64,000 bases of DNA from Plantago ovata (GCA_028274465.1 CM051455.1:52830725-52894724), one strand, 5' to 3'. Counted from the stretch's first letter, positions 46,102 through 59,287 are shown. The notes: generated by a model from the letters alone, not told the origin. Numbers and translations: made by a program.

Positions 46102-46255
46102 AGGATTGAGAGGAGAGAGAGAATGGATGAATTAAGAGAGAGAAAGTTAGGGGAGGGGTAAATTCTAAAGAAATGTAGGTGGGGTGGGCACGGTCAACAA
46201 AGGGTTTGACTGCAGAGGAGGCCGCCGCCCAAGCAATTATAGTGAGGGATGCCAA

Positions 46256-49200
46256 GAGTATAGTGTGTTTTTGTAGTTTGTGTGCGTGAGGTTCATGTGA
46301 TTATTATAGTAGTACTATTCTTAATTGCAATTTAGTACTCCTAAACTATTATATTTTACCAGTGTTTCAGGTAAGTAAATGAATGGTGTCAATCGTTAGA
46401 GAATAGTGGATATAGAGTGGGTAAATGGAATCGGTGTTAAGAACTCTTAGCGGAAGTATGATAAAGAAAGTTGACATTTCAAACCAACAAACAGAGAGAT
46501 GACACGGATTATCGAGTGGAGGGTTAACTTTTGAACGGTTACAAAATCTGATCAGAACATTATTTGAAATTGATATCGATATTGATTTAAAGGAAACGTG
46601 TACATATAATGATTACTACCCTAGAATGTGATTTATGGAGACCTAATGTTTAGGAGGTTGGTTGTTGAAGTGTCTTGGCCACTATACTTGCATTATTTTG
46701 CTAAAGATAATGTTAGGAATTAGAATTGAAATTTTATTAGTTAAAAGTTACTAGTCACGAATTCTAGTTACTATTAATGGCATAACCTGTTCGTAGCATG
46801 CATTAATGTAGGTAAATTTGATTTCGGTACGAAATGGAGTATTTATTTGCGTTTCGGTCGTAGGGCTATATTTTGTAATGGTGGTGTAAACTTTAATTGA
46901 GGAGCTGCGATAATTGGAAACATTGACAGTAGAGTGCAAAAAATGTTAAATAAGGTGGCTAGGCAACAATTAGCCCATATACAAGAGTGGGATGATAGAG
47001 AGATGAAAGTGGTAGTTTAAGAAGAAAAAGGGGAAGAGGGAAAAAATATTGAGGGGGTGTGGGGCCAAGTGGGAAAAGGGATAACGTGGCGAAAAAGAGG
47101 AGTAGTGCAGCAAAAACAGACAGACAAGGGCGGGCGTAGAGCGAAGGAAGGAAGAAAGATGTTGATGTGCCGGCAATTAGCACTTGTATACGGCCCTTGT
47201 TTCGGGGATTATTATATTCAAAAAATACACATGAGTATAGTAATAATTTGAATAATGTATTTACTCGGAGTACTGGTATTATTATTTTTTCTGAACAAAT
47301 ATTTGTTTTATTGATAAATAGTAATATAAGAAATGTTCAGAGTGCAAAAAAACAAATAAAATTACATACCCACCAATGATCGTGTAGTTACCCGATCAAT
47401 AATTGATTGAGATTAAAACATTTTGAACTTATATAGTTACTCCCAATTTTGTTTCCCCGTGAGATGTTGTCTCAAATTTCACTCGACTAGCACATGTTAC
47501 TTATTGTGCATTTTGTCTTTCTGGATCTCGTAATAAAGTTGCTCAAGAATAAGCACATTTCGGTCCGAATTTATTATAAATGGAAGTTTGATGAAAAATA
47601 TGAATTTAATTGGTATGCATAATATTTTCATAATATTTTCAGTTGTGTTGAAGTTTTCTTTAATCCGTTCTTACATATATTTTGGATGATTGATGGTACA
47701 ACTACTAATGAGTTATTTGGTTTTTTCTTTCTTCAATTGTATAAGATGGTGCAGTGCAAATGAGTAGTGGTGAAGGAGATGTGCAGAATTTGATCTTTTT
47801 TTACAGGATATAAGGTGGTTTAAGTGCGAAGATACAATGTGTTCTAGAATGTTTGTATGGTAGTGCACGAGCAGTTGTAATATTAAAATAAAATAGCGAG
47901 AGTATATATATACAAAATGGAAATTGGATACTAAAATATGATAAAGAGTATTTTGTAGCAATACGTATAAGGATGAGTTGATGAAAAAAGTATATAATAC
48001 CATTTTTTAAATGGGAAGCGAGCCAATTTTAACAGGACAAAGTGTAGTATTTGTCATACCAAAATAACATAATTTCTTAATTCTACATTTGAATTTTGCC
48101 TTTAAAGTTTCCATTTAATTATTCAAAATTAATAAATTCTTCGATATCTCATTACCAATAATATGTACCGCCTTCAATCTTCAGAGTTGGATTTGAGTTG
48201 AATTCGACTCATCCCAATAGAATAATATCAATACAAAAACTCATTTGAAAACATTTATAATACTCCCATATTAAATGCTACTACCAACCTTTATATGTTC
48301 TTTATTCATAGTATATTTCCCAAAATATTATCCTACTTTGTGCTTAAAACAGTTGAGAGCGTTAAGTTGGGAAGTTGTAGAAAAGTGCGGAAATACGGCA
48401 GGGCGGGTGGGGGACGGTGGCTGCTAAGAAGAGGATGGGAATACAGTAATAAAAAACTGAATGAAATTTCAATTAAAATACTCCAAGTGAATGAAAGCAG
48501 CCAGCCAGCCAGCCGTCTTTGGATGGATGGATCATGGATTTGGATACATAGATTAACTGATTAATGAATTGATTAATACTATAATTTAATTTATTTATTT
48601 TTATACGCAAAAACGGCCAAATTGAATTAAATTGAATAAGTGAGTGAAGGGAATGGACTTGGTCCGCCAAGGCCGACATTTTGTAGCAATAGCCAATCGG
48701 CACTGCTCACGCGTCGCCAATTTGTGTTCCCCATATACGCGTAATCAATTTTTTTTTTCAATCTCACTGCCCCACTCTCCCTTTCTTTCTTCTTTCCTCC
48801 AATAATCCTATAACAAAATCATTTTTCCAAAACATAGATTGACTGCCTCAAATATATACTCCCAATCGCACTAATAATGCAGTATTTGTATTCTTTTCAC
48901 GATTTTTTTTTAACACTTTAATACTCCTGCCATACTCTCTAAATCCCCTCGTTTGTTTGTTATTATTAGAATATTTTTTAAAAATAATTAAAATTAGAAA
49001 AAATTCGAAGAAAGTTTTTTGAGAGTCATAAATTTGACTTTTAAGTATTATACACGTAAAAAATTACCATTTATAAATTTTTTCTAAATTTTTTTCTATT
49101 TTTTTAATTATTTTCTCAATTATTTTGACTATAGCAAACGATAAACTTTTGAGATGAACTATAATGTTGATGTAAAATCTTTTTGATAAAACGTAGGGGT

Positions 49201-49901
49201 GTAAAAAAAAGAAAACCACATGTCGTCAGTCGTCCAGGTTAATTCATAGCCAGTTAACCACGAACCGTCATGGTTACATAAGATTCCCATAGAATCCTCC
49301 TCCTTGATGTGCCTGAAACATAATCCCCATTGCAAAAACTTACCGACTTATCATAAATTTGTAAGACACCATCTGGGTCTAATCAAGGGGTACCATTTTT
49401 GGTAAAGAACGATAATATAAATAAGACCAATCTTCAGACATCTTGCATCGATATACATCATAATTTTGAAACAAAGGATAACATTTAGAACATTATCAGA
49501 CCAGCTCAATCCTTGCTTCACCTTGCATGACCGTACTTCTAATAAACGCTAAATTTGACACATGACATAGAATCATAGGTAGTCCTTCTTCCGAGAGCCA
49601 TCACAAATCGTCATTGCAAGTTGTTTAAGTGGGAAAGAAAGCATTAAGTTTCAATAATTGAGTTCTGTTTCGAATCTAAGATGTTATCGACTCTAATGGC
49701 CATGTCTAATTCCTACAAGGAATAGAAGCTAATGTTCAAACTTATGCCACTTACTGAATATAAGTTACATATACGAGTACGACACAAAAAGGCCAATAAA
49801 TGGATCAAGCATAAAACTTTGTTACACATAGGCAAAGAAACTCTACAGGACGGAGTTTATTCAACCTACTGATATACAAATAACGAAGAGCGTTATTCAA
49901 C
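46256..49901. other. Intergenic DNA
   Basis: No supported gene in 3.6 kb. Small features are a (CCAG)n-like run near 48500 (gccagccagccagccg) and AT-rich low-complexity stretches. Short frames on both strands have no recognisable motif. Confidence 0.45.
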
Positions 49902-49988
49902 CTACTTTTTTCTAACAAGTTCTGTAAGAAAGAAATTCAAAGCCACTCCCTTTGCTGCTTCTCCATCTTCATCTACTCTTTTGAAGGC
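49902..49988 (-). CDS. Possible last exon of an unidentified gene
   Basis: On the minus strand a good acceptor (ctttgtag) is followed by a 28-codon frame ending in TAG. It reads AFKRVDEDGEAAKGVALNF and then FLTELVRKK. Amino-acid composition is protein-like in an otherwise AT-rich region. I could not find upstream exons between 50000 and 50860 with confidence, nor name the protein. It could be a genuine 3' exon, a remnant or chance. Confidence 0.3.
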   Translation of the reverse strand, partial: AFKRVDEDGEAAKGVALNFFLTELVRKK

Positions 49989-51081
49989 CTACAAAGAACT
50001 TTCAGATTAAAGTTCATATGGCATCTCTTTAATCTAGTTGAGGAAATTGGTTTTTTTGGAAACATATACATATACAGAGATGAAACAAATGCATAATATT
50101 ATGTATTACTATCAGGAACTCAACTTCACCGTCAAAAGAGGAAATAATCATACATATAGAAGGCCCAGGGTGCAATTTCAGAATTGCATGTTATCATGCT
50201 AATGGGATTCAACCTAGAACTATTGCATGGGTACAAATAGACTAAACTTGTGGTACAATAAAGGATGAAAAAAAAAAACTGAATTTAATACAAAGGTTTG
50301 TAGAGCAGGATGAAAGAAAACACAAAAGAAAAAGAAAGCTACATAAATGACCACGATCTATCAGAGATATACCGCAAAGACACCATTGTTGTACAGGGGA
50401 ATGGCTATGGTGTACAATCTACTTGATGCATGTGGGTCTTGAATGTGAAGGAACATAAAGCGCAAAGCCAATACATATTGGACGCAGTGTTTGAAATCAG
50501 ACTCTCAAGGATATCAAACTCAAGAGCTAGAACTGGAGAATTCTAACCTATTATCGCTATCCTGACACTACATGCTGATAGGACCTTTATCAGACTAGGC
50601 CTAGTACTAGTATCTTGTAATGTTGTAATACTTATCGAATAAACACTAGATTCTCCTACGTGTTTAAATATCGTTTAAAAAAAACACGATCATCTATATA
50701 TACTGATCTAATAAATCAACATTTGTTCTTATCACATTCAAAGGACTTCAACACATTTTATACCCGACTCGGGCTACACTATGATGTAGGCCTGACAATT
50801 GGTCGAGATATGTATGACCGTATGGATCGAATTCATGGTGGACCAATTTTTTTTTTTTTAGACTAAACTTGGATCGGTTCAAATTTTCCAGACCTACCAG
50901 AATCCATTTTCAGGCCTCTTTGGATTTCAGAACCTGCGCTAGAGCTGCTAGTCTTCTTCTTCTTCCCTCTCTCCCCTGTTTATTAGCTTCATTCATTGTC
51001 AATTTATCTAGCTTGTTACGTCTAAGGAGAAACACATTGCAGGTAAACGAAATTCAAACAAAGATTCCATCTTTTTCCCAA
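49989..51081. other. Intergenic DNA and PARN-like gene 5' leader
   Basis: The last 200 bases before the start codon are CT-rich and likely 5' UTR. The PARN-like frame is open upstream to an ATG at 50869, but that extension has no conserved motif. Confidence 0.45.
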
Positions 51082-52927
51082 ATGCTCTACAAGCGCTTCT
51101 TCTCCACCCAAACCCACAAATGTCACTCCATAAAACAGGTCACCAAATCCAATTTCGCCGACGAATTCACAAACCTAAAAACCCATCTCTCCAATTCCGA
51201 CTTCGTCGCCGTCTCGCTTCAGAAAACCGGCGGCTGCTCCGCCTCTTGGCAAAGAATTCTCCCCTTTGACACGCCGGAGACGGCCTACCTCAAAGCCAAA
51301 CGTGCCGCCAAGAACTTCCAAATCCTTCAGTTCGCCGTTTGCCCCTTTTCGGTTAAAGCTTCAAAGGTACTTGCTCACCCTTTCAACTTCCATTTGTTTC
51401 CTAGGGATGAGTTGAAAGTTGGGATGCCTTGTTATAGTTTCACTTGCCAATCATCATATTTGAATTCAATGGCGCAAAAAGGTTTCGACTTTAATGCTTG
51501 CATATATCATGGTTATCATACTTGTCCAGAGAGCAAGAATTGTCAGACAGAGTTCAAGTTGGGCATTTGTCAAGGGGTAGTAGTAGTAGTGTAGTAGTAG
51601 TAGTAGTTCTGTTGAGTTCTCTTTGCCGGGGAAATCGGTTGCCGATTCGATTTTTTGCCAAGGGATTAGGTCTAGAGTTAAGAGCTGGATAGATTCTTGT
51701 AGAAGAGTTTCGAATAATGGGGAGGATGCATTGGTGAGTTCTCTGAGGAAGCTTATGTTAGGAAGTGAACTGTATGGTTCAAGACCATGCCTAATTATAG
51801 ATGTCAACAGTGAGAAGCAAGTGCAGCTTGCACTTGAGGTGCTGAAAGAGTGTGTAGATGTTGTGCCAGTAAGAGTTCCGGCGAGAGGAGGGGGAGTTGA
51901 AGCGGTTCGAGTGGTTTTGACGAGTTCGCAAGAAGACAGGAACGTTCTTTTGATGGAAATTCAGAAGACGGAAGACGAGGAGAATAAACGAGTCCGTGGG
52001 TTTAGAGAGGTGATTGAGTTGATCTCTAGCTCTGGGAAACCTGTTGTTGCGCACAACTCACTTCATGATTTTGTATCTATTCATTCGAAGTTTCTCTCTT
52101 CGCTTCCCATGACAGTGGATGAATTTAGAAGTTCTTTGCGTTTGGTCTTTCCTCAAATACTTGATGTGAACCATCTTGTGAAGGAAATTGGACCTTATAA
52201 GAAAATAAATGATGTTACGTCGACCAGTGCTTATTTGAAAAGAAGGTACTTTGCACCAGTAGATGTGGAGATTACTCACCGAGGTGAGGCTGACAAAGTT
52301 AATATGCATGGGCATGATGTGCTGGAGATATGTCACTTGTTTGCCAATTTATGTTCTATTTTGAAGCTCAATCCTGAAGGCGGTCATATCCAGTTCTCTC
52401 CTTCTCTTCAGTGTCACTCTAATATATTTAATCCTTGCTCGAATAGTTATGGCGATTCCACTGCTGAAGATGTTGGAATTTGGACTGGCAACAATAGAAG
52501 TGTGAGCACCGAAAGTCTTGTTTTCTTATGGGGATTACATGGCGGGATTTCTACTGCAAAGCTGAAAGGTCTTCTACATGATTCTCATGAAGTTGCCTCA
52601 GAAAGTTTTGACATCCGCATGGTGGATAAATCATGTGCGGTGGTTGTTTTCTGGACTCCTGGTATTGCTGAACGTTTCCGGACCATGATGAATTCTGAAA
52701 ATTTTACTTCTGCTCGACTGAAAGATGATATCTCAAAAGGCCTGAAGGCTACAGGCTATGAGACGTACAAGAGAGTTTGTGAGTTGGGTTTATGGGAATC
52801 AGATCTTGCAGATTGCTTAGACAATGTCTTGGAGAATACTGAAGTTCTCTCAGGAGCCCTGTTGCAGCAGGATCAATCAGCCATCTGCTGGAACATGGAT
52901 GACATTATTAACCTGGATGAGCTTTGA
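51082..52927 (+). pseudogene. PARN-like poly(A)-specific ribonuclease, two one-base deletions
   Basis: This protein belongs to the CAF1/PARN family of 3' exoribonucleases and resembles the plant PARN-like group (At3g25430 type). The start chosen, MLYKRFFSTQTHKC, has a basic Ser-rich N-terminus suggestive of mitochondrial import. The nuclease fold opens with SDFVAVSLQKTGG, followed by LPFDTPETAYLKAK and ILQFAVCPFSV. It continues through HNSLHDFVSIHSKFLSSLP, PQILDVNHLVKE and HGHDVLEICHLFANL to DDIINLDEL. Length would be about 615 residues with no intron. The frame is broken twice: near 51513 (one T short in ggtttat) and in an AGT microsatellite at 51577-51607 (one A short). The two acidic residues of the first DEDD motif are replaced by Ser and Gln, so classical catalysis is doubtful even if the frame is intact. 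Confidence 0.85.
51577..51607 (+). repeat. AGT/GTA microsatellite inside the PARN-like coding region
   Basis: About ten AGT units encode a Ser run in the expected frame. One unit is reduced to GT, causing the second frameshift of the gene. Confidence 0.9.
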
Positions 52928-54099
52928 TGCCTACTACTAATTTCTTGCACTTTCCAGGAGGGGTGACTTTTAGTACATCTCCAGTCTGTTTTGGGTTGTT
53001 GAAGTTGGATTTTGGTATAATAGCCTTCTGAGGAAACCATCTGCAGTGTGACTGTGTGAGGATTCCAACCTGTAGAGTTTGTAGTACCCTTTAAATTCTC
53101 TATTGAAATCCTCAAACATGCAACTCATAGGTTCATCCCATAGACTAAGCATACGATTCATGAACACGTATGGTTAAATATTTATGGTTCACATAAGTGA
53201 TGTTCAGTGTATGTTTTATATTAATGTAATTTTATTTGAAATCCATGGTATGGATGAAGATTTATAACATTGCTACTCTGGACCCACATTCATGGTCAAG
53301 CTATGGGGTTATGTTCAAGCATGCTGTGTAATTTATGAGGCGTGCATATATTTTGATTAAAGTTACGATTATAATTACATGAACAAATAGTTTATGTTTC
53401 ATGATTGTGGTGCAATTTCTTTGTTCCTATGATATATGTTAAGTATGAGCGTGTAGCCTTTAACAGTTAGCACCTGCATTCATGGTTATGGTGTGGCATA
53501 TCGTGTTCAAGTGTGTTGTACTGCTGTGCTTTGATTATGTTTTTTTATAATATATATGATATTTATGTTCCATGGCTATAAGATGAATTGGATGTACATA
53601 TATGTTCTACCATGTTTAAGACGTAGTATTATTATTTATGAAGAACTCATGCATGAAATGGAAGAAATAAAAAGCTGCATCGATTTACATGCTACAGGTG
53701 AAATCGGCTGCAGTCAAATTGGGATGTCCGGGTTTTGACATTCTGTTTTGTGTACCTTGAGTTCCCAAGTTACATCGTGTTATGCATGCTATGTCATAAC
53801 ATGTCAATTTATCAGTTGATGAATATAAGCATACTGACTCCGATGTAGCACTGGTAATATCAATCAAGAAATAACTTTCAATATAAGCATACTGACAGTC
53901 CTTACTACTATCATAGAACCAGAAACTATTCAACTTTCCACTGATAAACTGATAGTCTAGCACAGATGAGTATTGTCAACATTAGTACATGAATATTAGT
54001 AGATATAATTTTGCATTGGAAACTTGAATATCTAGTACATTATGAAACACCTCTCTATGTTCGTTGAGACGTCTCCTTCAGAATAGTTATTATCATTTT
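52928..54099. other. PARN-like 3' flank and intergenic DNA
   Basis: Probable 3' UTR, then AT-rich DNA with repeated ttcatggt-type words. No second gene is supported. Confidence 0.45.
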
Positions 54100-54199
54100 N
54101 NNNNNNNNNNNNNNNNNNNNNNNNNNNNNNNNNNNNNNNNNNNNNNNNNNNNNNNNNNNNNNNNNNNNNNNNNNNNNNNNNNNNNNNNNNNNNNNNNNN
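54100..54199. other. Assembly gap (100 N)
   Basis: Exactly 100 N, the conventional placeholder for a gap of unknown size. It falls at the edge of the Gypsy element, so sequence on the two sides may not be truly adjacent. Confidence 0.99.
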
Positions 54200-55135
54200 A
54201 AGAAGTGCGACGAGTGCCAAAGATTCGCCCGCAAACAGGCAAGCTCCAGGAAGACCCCCTCATCCCCACTCCGATATCTTGCCTTCGATCCGATGGGGCA
54301 ATCGACATTGTTGAAAACTCCCTACTCTTTCAATAAATCAGAAAGAATTCCTCATAGTTGCGGTTGGAATATTCCTCTAAAGGGTGGTTTCGAAGAGCGG
54401 AAGCGTGAAGAATCACCGAATCAGTCGTAAGGGACTTCATCTGGAAAAACAGCATTGCCGATTCGGACTCCCCAGAGTCATCGTATCTGACAACGGTGCC
54501 GCCAATTTACCGTAAAAAGATCCGATCTTGGTGCGGCGAGTTGGGAATCAAGCAGAGTTTCACTTCAGTAGGAAGGCCACCCTCAGCCACGGACAGACAG
54601 AGGTCACCAATCGAACATAATCGAGAACCTTGAAAAAGGTTAGGGCAGTCGAAGGCCGGTGGGCTGACGAGTTGCACGGGTTATTATGGGCCCTATCGAA
54701 CAACCCAAAGGACGGGCTACACGGGAACCCCTTTTTGCATGTTTACGGGTCAGAAGCGGTGATCCCATGCTGAAATTGCCGCGAATCGCTCAGGGTCAAG
54801 GAGTATGACCCGCACTTCAATGATGAAGCCCGAGCTCTAGAGCTAGACTTGCTGACTCGAAGAGAGAAAAGTGCGAGCCCGGTGGATCCGATACCAAGCA
54901 TGATAAGTAAAGCTACAATAAAACCTACGTCGAAAGGGACTCAACGTCGGAGATCTGGTGTTGCGAAAGGCAAACATCCGCGAATGTTGGAAAATTACAA
55001 AGCCCTGGAAGGACCCGTTAGAGTTACCGAAGTACTCGCCAACGGAGCTACAGACTGGAAGATTAGAAGGCAATCGAGTGGATCGGCCATGGAACATCAA
55101 GAACTTGAGGAAATACTACTCCTAGGGGCACCTCG
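54200..55135 (+). pseudogene. Gypsy integrase C-terminal part
   Basis: Across several frames the sequence reads KKCDECQRFAR (end of the HHCC zinc region), RYLAFDPMGQ (remnant of the W-G-x-D-I-V-G stretch), GELGIKQSFTSVGRP and TDRQRSPIEHN. It then reads WADELHGLLWAL, GSEAVIP, VKEYDPHFNDEARALELDLL and EGPVRVTEVLANGA. This is the catalytic core and chromodomain-side tail of a Ty3-gypsy integrase. Multiple frameshifts and stops make it non-functional. Confidence 0.8.
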
Positions 55136-55880
55136 ATCCTTCAAGCACTCGAAAACCCCCCCCCCTCTTTTGAAGAATGTTCAAAAATGTAACAATGCGG
55201 TAGGCCACAAGCCGTACCTACATTTTGTAAAGCCACCTTTTACCAAACCAACCTGTTATAAGGTCGTCACTGAAAAATGGGAAGACATCGAACGTACTTA
55301 TTAAGGTTTCGAACGTACCTATTCTACATATTTTCGATAAACGCCGTCGAAAAATCACAGGATCCAAAGGATCGCGAGGGTATATCGAATGATGCTATTT
55401 CGACGGAAAAGTAATCTGTCCGAGTACCCCGACCTCTCGAACATCATACTTTCGAGATGAGGAGATGATTTGATATAGACAATCCGACGGGTTCTACTTG
55501 TCGAATACGCTACCCACCCGAAAGCTTATCAATCGGGGCAAATCCTTCGTACATAAGTAACAAGAATGACGCAATTAGTTACGCGATTATTTTCAAAGTA
55601 ATATTGCCACAACATTCGAACCTACTAGATGCCGAAACAATAAAAATACATTTCATAGGCAAAAAGAAAACATTGTTCATAGGAAAAAAAAAACATGCTC
55701 AAAGGAGGATCCGATGGATAACCGACCGAACTCCACCACAAAAACATTGTTCGAAAGTCATCAAGAGTTCGATGGGATACCCCTCTACTCAACAAAAAAA
55801 ACAAAAAAAGAAAAATCAAAAAAAAAAAAAATTCGAAAGAAAAAAAAAAAAAAACAAAACACTTGGCATTCCAAGCCTTC
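55136..55880. other. Non-coding spacer of the Gypsy element
   Basis: Spacer with a C run (55157-55166) and strong A runs (55795-55860). No coding motif. Confidence 0.5.
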
Positions 55881-58545
55881 AAACTCCGTCTTCAGGAGGG
55901 TTACTCGAGCCGTGTCGCTAAGCTATCGTCACCCAGAAGAACTGACAGAGGGAGTCGAAGTCCTTATACGAAAGGTTCCCCAAGTTTACCCCAGCAGAGG
56001 CAAGAGCCAATTTCCCATTTCGCACAACGCGGACGACCCACGAGGGGATAGAGGGAGCGTAAGCAGAGCCAACAGCTTCGTCCGGATGAGCTAAGCGAAA
56101 AATTCTTCCTTGCACAAAGGCCTCGTACATCGCCTCTTCATCAACCTCCTTACCATCTTCACCGCTCTCACTTCATGATAGCCGGGGTTTTCATCTCGTT
56201 ATCTTTTTCCAAGTCAACTACCCCGCCGGTAGGTCGAAGTCCGACGGTAGCTTGCCCCCGAACTTGAGTTGGGCTAAAATCTTGTCCCGAGCTTTGACCA
56301 TAGCCTCCGCATCGCGCTTGCTTAGCATATATGAACAAAGCGGATATCCGACAAAATCACGAACGGCTTCGATACGGCAAACTTCCCCTTCTTAAAAGCT
56401 CTTCTCGGGTCTTTCGGAGGGCCGTCTCGAACCCCTCCCTCTCCTTGCCAGTTGCCCAACTTGGCGACCAAGTCCGCATTCTTTCGCTCCACTATCGAAA
56501 GTTTTCCATCCGTCGAAGCCTTCCCTCTCTTTAAGGCGAGCCAGCTCTTTCTTGGTCCTCTTGAAGCTCCTTCTTCTTTTCGGGCATACCCTTCTTGGAG
56601 TTTTTCTCCCTCCGTTTTTTCTCCTCGCTCAGCTTAGCGTCTACCCCCTCGGACGATTGCGTCTTTTTCTCCAAACGGCTGTCATATTCCTCGCAACCGT
56701 GAGCATCTGGGACGAAACAAATGGTAAATCACCCGACAGCTCGAAAGATGGAACTATCGAACCAAAGTTAACAACAAAAAGCGAAGAAAGGAAGTGCGAA
56801 AAGTAAAGGCATCGAAAGGAAGCTGCGAAAAGTAAAGGCCATCGAAAGGAAGCTTACTTGCATCTGGAGGGAAGCCGCCTTAGCCGAATCTCTCCGTCCG
56901 ATAGCCGATCTAGTTCGACTTGATCGCTACCGGAAATCATTAGGTCTCTCCACTCAAACCAGCGGAAGGGTCGTGGAAAAAGGAAACCTCCGACAACCCC
57001 TGGCCTCGAGCCAAGCGGGAAGGTTCCGCCTCACCCCACCAGATTTTTCGGGGAGTCCGGGACTTCGATAAGGGTTTTTCCAGCCGGTTCGATGCCACTT
57101 GCCGTTCGAAGGCGCTTCCGTTGTCCGGAAGCCGAGCTCTGAGCACATCACGGACAGAGGCAGTACGCTCCGATGGATGGGTATCGTCCGAACCCTCCAT
57201 CGGTTGAAGGAGTCACATTAGTACCGCCACCACCACGCCGGACCGGCATCTTCTCCAGCGGGACCCGGTGCTTCGCCATCAACGTTCGGAGCCGGGACCA
57301 AGTGGGGAGCAAAATCCGGTTCGATGATAGAGAGATATGTGGGGGGACGCTCCTCTGTATACTTCGGCACCGAGTTCTTGTTTCGCTAAGGACAACGCCC
57401 TCTTAGCGAGGAATTCCTGTGACAGCCCGTACTCATCCAAAATCTGCAAAGGAAAAATCATTCGGTAAGTGAAGGGTTAGATATCGAAAGTGTCAAGCGT
57501 CGAACGAACAAAAACAAACAAGAACAATCAAACTCACCCAAGTCACGGATGTTCCCCCCTCAACCGAATCTGGCTCGACCGAAGATACTCTCCCCAAGAT
57601 ACAGGATCGGCTCCACCAAGAGACTATAGGGGATATCCGATCCTCGGGTTTAAAGCCCCTATATTGTTCGGCCCACTCGTTCCGACGCCCTAAGACGGCT
57701 ACTTCCCCATTATGCCGACGCCATAGCCGAAGTGTAGGGACAATCCCGGGCGAACCGTCGTCGTTTGGAGGCATCCGAACAAAGACATACCGTCTCTTGT
57801 ATCCGGCCCCGTGAGAGGACTGAAATTTCGAGAAGAGCTCGTACCCACTTAACGGTGAAAAATAATAGAAGCACCCCCCGTCTTTACTTTGGCACATCGA
57901 AAAGAAGGAGGAAATTCGAGGCCGTCACCCGTCGGTTGATAGTTTTACACCACACGCAAAATGCAATCACGCTACCCATCGCGTTCGGTAGCAATTGGGT
58001 CGGACACAAGCCTAAGTTGTTTAAAATGTGAACAACTCCCTCGCAAATTGGAAACCTAAATCCGTGCTCGAGAGCTTGGATCGTGATGGCTACGCAATCC
58101 GGAGGAGGACTATACATCCTATCGTTCGGGCCCCGGCAAAACGATGTCATAAGTACCCGGGATACCAAATCTACGGTACAAGGAGTCTGCTTCTTCCTAC
58201 GAACGGAGCTAATATCGGTGGGTAACCTCAAGTCCGAGTTATCATCTGTAAGGATCGGATCTACGGGCACTGCCTCACCCACTTGTTCATCATTCGGAGC
58301 ATCCATATTAAAGAAAATAGTCCGACTTCTCAAAGCAAGTCTCGAAAGCGAACTCTGACCCCTTTGTACACACGGGTGAACGGGAACACCTCCAAGAACC
58401 TGACTCGAGGGTAAAAAGTTTTCGAATCAGAAAGGAGGGAGCCACTATCTCTACCTAAAGAGTTCGATCTCTTGTTAACACTAAAAGAGTTTTCACTGTT
58501 CGAGTCGTCACCGACACCGGGTTGGTTGACATTTCGTTTCAACAT
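55880..58545 (-). pseudogene. Antisense accessory ORF of the Tat element (Transposase_28-like), with introns
   Basis: On the minus strand the frame begins MLKRNVNQPG at 58545. After a frameshift it reads MYSPPPDCVAITIQALEHGF, RFPICEGVVHILNNLGLCPT and NAMGSVIAFCVWC, then CFYYFSPLSGYELFSKFQSS. This is the plant-specific 'putative gypsy type transposon' domain. A GTGAGT donor near 57540 and a tttgcag acceptor near 57427 bound a likely intron. Further downstream come a Lys/Glu-rich coiled-coil stretch (about 56700-56500) and a tail reading SYKDFDSLCQFFW. Frameshifts are present. The function of these ORFs is not established. Confidence 0.7.
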
Positions 58546-59287
58546 CCTTACAAAAAGCTATCAAAAGGAACAGTCAGTGCGAACCCAACCCGGAATCAAC
58601 TAAGAGTATCGAAGTATTAAGACAACCTTTACGTTCGATACCACAATGACACTCGAAATTTCCCAAGATACGAAAAACTACCCAGAAAAACCCCAAAACC
58701 CGAAAACAGTACCATAAGCATGCCAAAAGACTACCATCATGAAAATCAGCAGAAACTAGAGGAAAAGACACGACCACCGCGGCGGAAAGCGGCGCCGCCC
58801 CAACACAAGAACCCCAAAAACATGAGAAAAACTACGCGAAAACCGACCAGAAAAGCAAGTAGCCAAAACGCGATAAAAAGCAAGAGGAAAAAGCGTACCT
58901 GATTGATTGGACGGAAAAAGCTCAAGCTCCGGGCAAAACGCCGGTGACGAGAAGTGAAAACTTTAGTGTGTAGGGGAGAAGGGGAAAAGAGCAAGAAGAT
59001 TGGGGAGAATTGAAAGTGAAAGAATAGAAGGAAAGAAACCACTTCACCTTCTTTTTCTTCCAATTATTGCGGCTCCTCAACCGAGATTCACGTGCGCCAC
59101 ACGCCCCACTACATCCCCAACACGTGAAGAAAAGCGAAACGGCGCCCCGAGGAAGTTACCGTTCTACCCCGGACTTTTCGACAATTCAAAGAGAAACGTG
59201 ACGTGTCCCGCCTAAAACAACATCATCGAAGGCAGCATGAACTTTCGATGGTTTCTGTACCATCACCCACCGAAACTCGGGGACTCA

